Source: Parcubacteria group bacterium Greene0416_79 (GTDB lineage: Bacteria > Patescibacteriota > Minisyncoccia > Phycocordibacterales > UBA10002). From it: a stretch of DNA of 10,381 nt. A model generated the notes under the pieces. It did not search any database. It was given only the letters and a program-made list of their open reading frames with translations, and had not been told where the DNA came from. The translations under genes and the position numbers were made by a program. The stretch is taken from positions 1 through 10,381 of the forward strand of contig VMES01000004.1 of the NCBI GenBank assembly GCA_007375655.1. The letters run 5' to 3'. Shown here piece by piece: positions 5,450-10,381 of this stretch (within the stretch, counting starts at the first letter, position 1; each line of letters opens with the position of its first letter).

Positions 5450-6595
5450 TTATAGAATCTGTGAAAGCGTGTCAATGACTTTTTTCTGGTCTGTTGCGCT
5501 CAGCGTGGGGAAAATCGGCAAAGAGATACTTTCTCCGTAAAACTTTTCGGCGCGAGGACAGAGACCTTTGGCGTACCCAAGTCTTTGATAGTAGGGGTGC
5601 CAATACACCGGAATGTGGTGCACCTGAACGCCGATTCCCGCCTTTCTCATCTGATTAAAAACATACAATCTCTTCTCGGGACCTCCCATAACTCTGATCA
5701 CATACAAATGAAAAGCAGACCTCGTACTGTTCCGTTTGAGGTTGGGGAGAATAAGTCTATCGATAAGATGAGAAAGCTCACGGTCATACCGTGCCGCAAT
5801 GGTATATCGCTTAGACAGAAATGTGTCCACCTTCTTTAACTGGGAGATACCGAGTGATGCTTGCATATCAGTCATGCGGTAGTTAAATCCGAGCGACTGC
5901 ATTTCCTGATACCAGTCTCCATCAAGCGCGGTCTTACTTACAAAATTACTCTTCACAATACCGTGCGTCCTAAATGACTTAAGTCTTTCATAGTAGCCCC
6001 GGTCGTTCGTTACCACGGCTCCACCTTCCCCGGTGGTCATTGACTTGACCGGATGAAAACTAAAAACGGTCAGATCGCTTAGTGAACCTATCTTTTGGGC
6101 ATGATAGGTGGCGCCGAGCGCTTGGCACGCGTCCTCGATGAGGAGGAGGTTATGCTTCTTTGCCAAGAGGCGAAACTCGTCAAGATCAACGGGATACCCT
6201 GCGTAGTCCACCACCACAATCGCCTTGGTCTTTTTGTTGATTTTCAACGCAACCGACGCAGGGTCTAAATTCCCCCGCTCATCAATGTCGGCGAAGACCG
6301 GCATCGCACCTACATAGAGGCCCGCATTTGATGTCGCCGCAAAAGTGAGAGGAGAGGTTATGAACTCATCTCCCCGAGTAAGCCCTGCGACAGAAAACGC
6401 TCCGTGCAGAGCCGCGGTACCGCTTGAAAAAGCCACGGCGTATCTCGCCTCGCAGTAGCGGGCAAGCGCTTCTTCAAACGCGGCCCCGGTCGGTCCTTGC
6501 GTTAACCAGTCGGATTTCAAAACGTGGGTAACCGCCGCGACATCCCGACGGTCAATGGATTGATGCCCGTAGGGAATTATTTTCTTCCTTGCCAT
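5450..6595 (-). CDS. pseC: UDP-4-keto-sugar aminotransferase, PseC-type
   Basis: PLP-dependent sugar aminotransferase of the DegT/DnrJ/EryC1/StrS family, 381 residues. PseC transfers an amino group from glutamate to C4 of the PseB product, giving UDP-4-amino-4,6-dideoxy-L-AltNAc. Seen: IPYGHQSID (7-15), SDWLTQGP (28-35), the SSGTAALH cofactor-phosphate loop (57-64), TFAATSNA (84-91), IEDACQALGA with D155 (153-162) and the PLP lysine K184 in FSFHPVKSMTTGEGG (178-192), followed by GFNYRMTDMQASLG (236-249). The GxxxLDWLTQGP-like start and HPVKxMTTGEGG are the PseC form rather than perosamine synthase. The ATG at 6595 begins 11 bp after the pseB stop with no Shine-Dalgarno sequence, so translation may depend on coupling. 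Only 4 bp separate its stop from the cytidylyltransferase. Assignment is strengthened by the adjacent pseB. Confidence 0.92.
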   Translation of the reverse strand: MARKKIIPYGHQSIDRRDVAAVTHVLKSDWLTQGPTGAAFEEALARYCEARYAVAFSSGTAALHGAFSVAGLTRGDEFITSPLTFAATSNAGLYVGAMPVFADIDERGNLDPASVALKINKKTKAIVVVDYAGYPVDLDEFRLLAKKHNLLLIEDACQALGATYHAQKIGSLSDLTVFSFHPVKSMTTGEGGAVVTNDRGYYERLKSFRTHGIVKSNFVSKTALDGDWYQEMQSLGFNYRMTDMQASLGISQLKKVDTFLSKRYTIAARYDRELSHLIDRLILPNLKRNSTRSAFHLYVIRVMGGPEKRLYVFNQMRKAGIGVQVHHIPVYWHPYYQRLGYAKGLCPRAEKFYGESISLPIFPTLSATDQKKVIDTLSQIL

Positions 6596-6606
6596 AGTGG
6601 AAAAGG

Positions 6607-7587
6607 TTATTCAAAATCCGGCACTTTGATCTCTTTTAGTTGAGAAACTTTGTTGCTTGCATAGTTGAAATCCTCCGGGACTTTCTTGTTCTTGCGCAAA
6701 TGAGTACCGTCCCACCACTCATGAGTCGGTTCAATGACATAGCAATTCGAGAGCTCCCACGCACGCCGTGCTTCGTCCTGCGACATGAGCATCTCATGAA
6801 GTTTCTCGCCGGGGCGCACGCCGATGATCTTCACCTCGCATTCCGGTGCATGGGTAGAAAGCAAATCTGCTATTTTCATCGCGGAGAGTTTCGGTACAAA
6901 GATCTCTCCCCCCCTCATGTGTGCTAACGCAAAGAGTACTAAACTGGCTGCTTGCGAAAGCGTAATCCAGAATCTGGTCATGTCCTTATGAGTAAGTGTC
7001 ACCACCCCTGTTTTCTTTTGCTCCTGAAGCACTTCAAGAAAACTGCCGCGGCTTCCGATGACATTCCCGTACCGCACGACGCTGAAAGATGGAGGCGTCC
7101 TCGTTGTCCGGCGATACGCGTTCGCCGCGATTAAAAGCTTTTCGGCGCACAGCTTGGTGGCACCGTAGAGATTGATAGGATTCACGGCCTTGTCGGTTGA
7201 GACAAGGAGTACCTTCCCCACCCCGTTGTCCAACGCGGCATCAATCACATTCTGCGTTCCAATAATATTGGTCTTCACGGCCTCAAGCGGATTAAACTCA
7301 AGCGCCGGAACCTGCTTGAGCGCGGCGGCGTGTACCACAATGTCAACGCCGGCAAAAGCCCGCTCAAGACGGGAGAGGTCCCGGACATCTCCTAAAAAGA
7401 ATCGCAGGCGGTCTTTGGAATCCTTGAGACGAGTCCGCATTTCATGCTGTTTGAACTCGTCCCGGCTGAAGATGATTATCTTCTTGGCGGGAGTATCGTT
7501 GAACAAGGTCTCCGTGAATTGCTGACCGAAAGAACCGGTGCCGCCGGTTATTAAAACTGTCTTGCCTCGCAAATATTCGGCATTCAT
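6607..7587 (-). CDS. pseB: UDP-GlcNAc 4,6-dehydratase (inverting), PseB-type
   Basis: First dedicated step of pseudaminic acid synthesis: NADP-dependent 4,6-dehydration with C5 epimerisation of UDP-GlcNAc to UDP-2-acetamido-2,6-dideoxy-L-arabino-hexos-4-ulose, in the cytoplasm. The protein is 326 residues, normal for PseB. Seen: a Rossmann nucleotide-binding loop GGTGSFG (15-21), FSRDEFKQHEM (40-50) as in PseB/FlaA1-type short dehydratases, GDVRD (66-70), HAAALKQVP (86-94), the catalytic STDKAVNP (130-137) and YxxxK (Y141, K145). The Asp-Lys pair D132/K133 with Y141 matches the active site described for H. pylori PseB. RPGEKLHE near the C-terminus is another family motif. The ATG at 7587 has no Shine-Dalgarno sequence but a TATAAT just upstream. 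It is followed 11 bp later by pseC, the enzyme that takes its product. Membrane-anchored polymer-type dehydratases (CapD/PglF) are much longer and have N-terminal spans, absent here. Confidence 0.93.
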   Translation of the reverse strand: MNAEYLRGKTVLITGGTGSFGQQFTETLFNDTPAKKIIIFSRDEFKQHEMRTRLKDSKDRLRFFLGDVRDLSRLERAFAGVDIVVHAAALKQVPALEFNPLEAVKTNIIGTQNVIDAALDNGVGKVLLVSTDKAVNPINLYGATKLCAEKLLIAANAYRRTTRTPPSFSVVRYGNVIGSRGSFLEVLQEQKKTGVVTLTHKDMTRFWITLSQAASLVLFALAHMRGGEIFVPKLSAMKIADLLSTHAPECEVKIIGVRPGEKLHEMLMSQDEARRAWELSNCYVIEPTHEWWDGTHLRKNKKVPEDFNYASNKVSQLKEIKVPDFE

Positions 7588-7595
7588 AATGAAAG

Positions 7596-7601
7596 ATTAT
7601 A
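7596..7601 (-). promoter_or_regulatory. Candidate -10 element immediately before pseB
   Basis: A perfect TATAAT lies in the 28-bp gap between copy B and pseB, 8 bp before the pseB ATG, which would put the transcription start at or next to the start codon (leaderless mRNA). The hexamer 17 bp upstream (AGCGCA) is a poor -35, and there is no TGn extended -10. The gap has no Shine-Dalgarno sequence. It may be chance in an AT-rich gap. Confidence 0.3.
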
Positions 7602-7615
7602 CTGATAAAATACGC

Positions 7616-9043
7616 TTATGCGCTTTTCGCAAACACTGACGCGATGGCTCCCGCGAGGGCGCGCGCATTCTCCTCCGGAGAAAGGACGGAAACTTTCTGT
7701 CCGTCCCTGTCAATATAGCCGTGAAAAGTTGCAGCGTCAAAATGATGAAGATACTCCACGAGGTCGGATTCCGAAATTGAAAAACCGTTGATGATCTTCC
7801 TAATCGCCTCTTGACAGGAAGAGACGCTTCTCACCTTGAATATGCCAGGCGCATGACGGTACCACGGATACCCGAAGACCAGCACGGGCTTCCGCCTCAT
7901 CACAGCCTCAAACCCCGCCGTGCCGGTAATAGTTGCAACTGCGAGCGCGTGCTTCGTGAGATCGTAGGTGCTTGTCTCTATCGGAACCACCCGCACATTT
8001 TTTATCTTCGCGACGGCCTTGTAGTAACCTTTAAACCGATAGCTGAAATACCCGAAGCCCCGATAGAGCCATTGTGTCGGATGCTCTTTAACATAGAGCG
8101 TCCATCCTTCGGGAAGCGCTGCCGAAAGTGTCCCGACGAGCAGTATCTGGTCCACGAAGATCCCGCCCTGCGGAGAAGAGTTCCGTTCCGGCTGATAATG
8201 CAGGGGAAAGTAGAGGTATGGTTTTGAGAAATCGGCTCCGACCGCTACGCGCTCATATTCTTTTTTCAGGTTAGGACGAAATCTCTTGAAGGGTGCGGAA
8301 AAGACTTTGGGAAGAACCGAGAAATCTTTATGAGCGAAAAGCGTCGTGAGCATGGACCGCGCCTTGATGAAGAGGAGCCCTGCTCCGCTATATCGCCGTT
8401 TAATGTCTCTGACGAAGACCGGCGTTGCATCCGCACCTGCTTGGCGGTGAAGCTCATACTCCCTCCGCAGATCGGAGGGAAGTCCGTCAAGAGAATCGGA
8501 GACAATCAAAGAATCGGCGCGCTCCTGACCGTGCAGATAATCGGACATAACGATCATTCTGTCTCCAACCCAGGTCGGTTCCATCATGACCGTGCGTATG
8601 CCACTCCGGCGCGCGAGAGCATAAATCACGAAATCATAGACCGAATGCGGCACGGTCGGAAAGACGACTGCATCCGGACGATAACGCTTCAGTATGGCGT
8701 CCCAATACCCAACCAAGGTGTGGTACAGAAATTTTCGTTCGCTTACCGTTTTCTTCTCAAAGTGCTTGTTCATCATGGTGAGAACGAGCGACTCGGTTTC
8801 ATACAGCTTTTCAAGAAGTTCCGGATCTACCGGTGGAATATCGCAAGAAAGACCGCGGGCGGGAATGCCGTGAAGCGCGTCCATGTGTTCGTGCAAAACG
8901 GTCTCGGGAAATTCTTTCGGAACCACTTCTTTCGCGATATTCGCGCACGTCCAATACGCGATGCGATGCTCTTTTTTAAGCTCGCGCACCGCCTCAATCA
9001 TGCCAAGCTCTTTCCCTCCCCAATTGATAATGAATAATTTCAT
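7616..9043 (-). CDS. KpsS/KpsC-like capsule-synthesis glycosyltransferase, copy B
   Basis: Complete 475-residue paralog of the upstream gene. The start MKLFIINWGG at 9043 is chosen over an in-frame ATG at 9097, because the latter would overlap the upstream gene by about 49 bp and add an arginine-rich, non-globular extension. A weak GAGAAG lies about 8 bp before the chosen start. Seen: an N-terminal beta-alpha start (residues 1-30), TESLVLTMMN (84-93), FPTVPHSVYDF (128-138), YFPLHYQPE (278-286), SPQGGIFVDQ (290-299), KEHP (319-322) and TGTAGFEA followed by RRKP (373-385). The pattern fits the Capsule_synth (PF05159) group. There is no signal peptide or clear membrane span, so it should act at the cytoplasmic face. 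Shared blocks with copy A run the whole length, showing duplication. Its place just before nonulosonate genes makes transfer of a CMP-activated acid sugar plausible, but the substrate is not visible from the sequence. Confidence 0.78.
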   Translation of the reverse strand: MKLFIINWGGKELGMIEAVRELKKEHRIAYWTCANIAKEVVPKEFPETVLHEHMDALHGIPARGLSCDIPPVDPELLEKLYETESLVLTMMNKHFEKKTVSERKFLYHTLVGYWDAILKRYRPDAVVFPTVPHSVYDFVIYALARRSGIRTVMMEPTWVGDRMIVMSDYLHGQERADSLIVSDSLDGLPSDLRREYELHRQAGADATPVFVRDIKRRYSGAGLLFIKARSMLTTLFAHKDFSVLPKVFSAPFKRFRPNLKKEYERVAVGADFSKPYLYFPLHYQPERNSSPQGGIFVDQILLVGTLSAALPEGWTLYVKEHPTQWLYRGFGYFSYRFKGYYKAVAKIKNVRVVPIETSTYDLTKHALAVATITGTAGFEAVMRRKPVLVFGYPWYRHAPGIFKVRSVSSCQEAIRKIINGFSISESDLVEYLHHFDAATFHGYIDRDGQKVSVLSPEENARALAGAIASVFAKSA

Positions 9044-9048
9044 GCGAA

Positions 9049-10381
9049 TCACTTCTCTAACTCTTTCACGATGAATGCGCTCAGGTTTTCCATACACTCT
9101 AAAGCGCTGACCGTTGAGGCTCGGCCGGACGTTTGGGCGATAAAGGCTCGTACGGTGACCGATTCAAAACACTTAAGATAGTTGCGTATGACCCCGGCAT
9201 CCGGCCTATACCCACCCATAATCATTCTCATGGCTTCGGCGCAATCATGCGCTCCGGCTACTTTGAATATCCCCGGACAATCTTCATACCACACCTTGCC
9301 GAAAATCATGGCTGGTTTCCCGCGAAGCGCCGCCTCCCACCCGGCCGACCCGGTGACTGCGCAGGTTGCGATAGATTCGTTAATCATCCGGTATGAATCG
9401 GTTGCGAGTGGGATGAGTACTATATTCTTGATCTTTGCGATCCGGGCATAATATCCTAGGTAGCGGGTACTGTTAAATCGGATCCCAAAGTGAAGCCACT
9501 GCAGAGGGTGCTCTTTGACATAGATTACAACTCCGGGCGGAACCGATGCGGATATAATTTCGAGCGCGAGCAGTTGGTCCACAAACACGCCTCCCTGCGG
9601 ACTTGTCGTTTTTTCAGGCTGCTTCTGAAGTGGAAAGTACACGAAGGGCTTTTCGAATTGGGGCGTCTGCTCGAGTGCTTTGTATTCTTTTTTGAGATCC
9701 GGAATCCCTGGAATAGAAAGATGCGTGTAGAGCTTGATGAGCAAGAACGGTACTCTCTCCCACATAAGCCAAAGGAAAAATCGCGGCACCTTCCGCGCAA
9801 AAGAACCGTCACGGATGCTTCGCTCCACTCTCCGCCACGGGATGCCGAGTTTCCACGAAGTATGCTTCTTTTTCTGATCCAAAATATAGCTTGGCGTGGC
9901 GGAAAAATCCCGGCGGCTGCGCAGCTCATAGTACGTACGGATATCGGGGGCAAGCTCGTCTATGGACACCTTCCGACCGGCATGGGCGGCAAGCTCTTTC
10001 TTTAGCGTCTCCGTGAGCCGTTCAAAATCCGTAAATAAAAGCAGACGGCCGGGAAAGCGGGTGTCATCAAAAAGAATGGTCTTGATACCGAAGATATGCG
10101 CCAACTCGTAGATGATGTAGTCATAAACGAAATGGGGCATATTAGGGAAGATAATCGCGGCGGGCTTAACCAAACGCAACACTCCTCTCCAGTAACGCAC
10201 CATTTCGTAGTAGATTCTCCGCCGTTCATCTACGCAAAGCGTGTCAAAGAATCGATTCATCATGGTGAGCGTGATTGATTCGGTTCGGTGCAACTGTTCT
10301 ATGAGCTCCTCTTCGAGGGGCAAGAAATCGTCGGCATTAACCGCGGGAGCAGGAATTGCTTTTTCCGCATCCGTTAGGACC
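9049..10381 (-). CDS. KpsS/KpsC-like capsule-synthesis glycosyltransferase, copy A (5' end outside window)
   Basis: The frame is open to the right edge, so the N-terminus is missing. The only start-like codon inside is a TTG at 10323, which is not the real start: the 19 complete codons before it (beginning VLTDAEKAIPAP) align with residues 49 onward of the next gene. About 443 residues are visible. Seen: a YFPLQKQPE segment, SPQGGVFVDQ, a KEHP motif (about visible residues 289-292) and TGSAGWEA followed by RGKP (about 343-354). This KxHP plus S/T-x-A-G-[FW]-E-A pattern is typical of the C-terminal half of Capsule_synth (PF05159) proteins such as KpsS and KpsC, which in proteobacteria include beta-Kdo transferases using CMP-Kdo. 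A hydrophobic stretch (FFLWLMWERVPFLLIKLY) may be a membrane-contacting helix. It ends 5 bp before its paralog and is probably cotranscribed with it. Role as a CMP-nonulosonate transferase is inference. Confidence 0.75.
   Translation of the reverse strand, partial: VLTDAEKAIPAPAVNADDFLPLEEELIEQLHRTESITLTMMNRFFDTLCVDERRRIYYEMVRYWRGVLRLVKPAAIIFPNMPHFVYDYIIYELAHIFGIKTILFDDTRFPGRLLLFTDFERLTETLKKELAAHAGRKVSIDELAPDIRTYYELRSRRDFSATPSYILDQKKKHTSWKLGIPWRRVERSIRDGSFARKVPRFFLWLMWERVPFLLIKLYTHLSIPGIPDLKKEYKALEQTPQFEKPFVYFPLQKQPEKTTSPQGGVFVDQLLALEIISASVPPGVVIYVKEHPLQWLHFGIRFNSTRYLGYYARIAKIKNIVLIPLATDSYRMINESIATCAVTGSAGWEAALRGKPAMIFGKVWYEDCPGIFKVAGAHDCAEAMRMIMGGYRPDAGVIRNYLKCFESVTVRAFIAQTSGRASTVSALECMENLSAFIVKELEK

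Noticed and set aside
5446..5475. Longer spsF start overlapping the pseC end
   Set aside because: Family members start directly at the MxxIIQARMGSTRLPGK strand, and the ATG at 5445 follows the pseC stop by 4 bp.
8330..9037. 235-codon plus-strand open frame opposite copy B
   Set aside because: Antisense shadow of the capsule-synthesis-like gene, whose motifs are shared with its tandem paralog.
9044..9097. Longer start for copy B
   Set aside because: The added 18 residues are charged and encoded by the end of copy A; MKLFIINWGG is a natural start.
10321..10323. TTG as the start of copy A
   Set aside because: The frame stays open to the window edge and the upstream codons align with the paralog, so the true start lies outside.

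Overview
The window is a single-strand carbohydrate operon: every convincing gene reads on the minus strand, so transcription runs from the right edge to the left. In transcription order it holds two tandem KpsS/KpsC-like glycosyltransferase-type genes (the first cut by the right edge), pseB, pseC, an SpsF-type cytidylyltransferase, hisH, hisF, a PseA/WbpG-type N-acetyl-sugar amidotransferase, a PseH-like GNAT acetyltransferase and a PseI/NeuB-type nonulosonate synthase. After a 249-bp spacer comes the first ~44 codons of a membrane protein that resembles an O-antigen ligase/polymerase.

Together the genes outline synthesis of a CMP-activated pseudaminic-acid-like nine-carbon sugar. PseB and PseC turn UDP-GlcNAc into UDP-4-amino-4,6-dideoxy-L-AltNAc, PseH acetylates it, a PseI-type enzyme condenses the six-carbon sugar with PEP, and the SpsF-type enzyme would add CMP. 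HisH (glutaminase), HisF (ammonia channel) and the PP-loop amidotransferase form the known trio that converts an N-acetyl group to acetamidino, so the product is probably an acetamidino derivative such as Pse5Ac7Am. The two PF05159-like proteins are candidates for transferring the activated sugar, and the O-antigen-ligase-like gene suggests the sugar ends up in a surface polysaccharide or glycoconjugate.

Two points depart from the textbook pathway. No PseG (UDP-sugar hydrolase) gene is visible, and the hisH-hisF-pseA trio sits where pseG often lies, between the cytidylyltransferase and pseH. The PseI-like synthase also carries Asn at the position of one of the two metal-binding His residues of NeuB, and a changed ISTGM motif.

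The organism is most likely a bacterium of the Candidate Phyla Radiation (Patescibacteria, Parcubacteria-like). This is inferred from the style of the O-antigen-ligase N-terminus, the SpsF-type cytidylyltransferase, tight gene packing and near absence of Shine-Dalgarno sequences; no marker gene is present to prove it. No tRNA, rRNA, CRISPR array or intact mobile element was seen.
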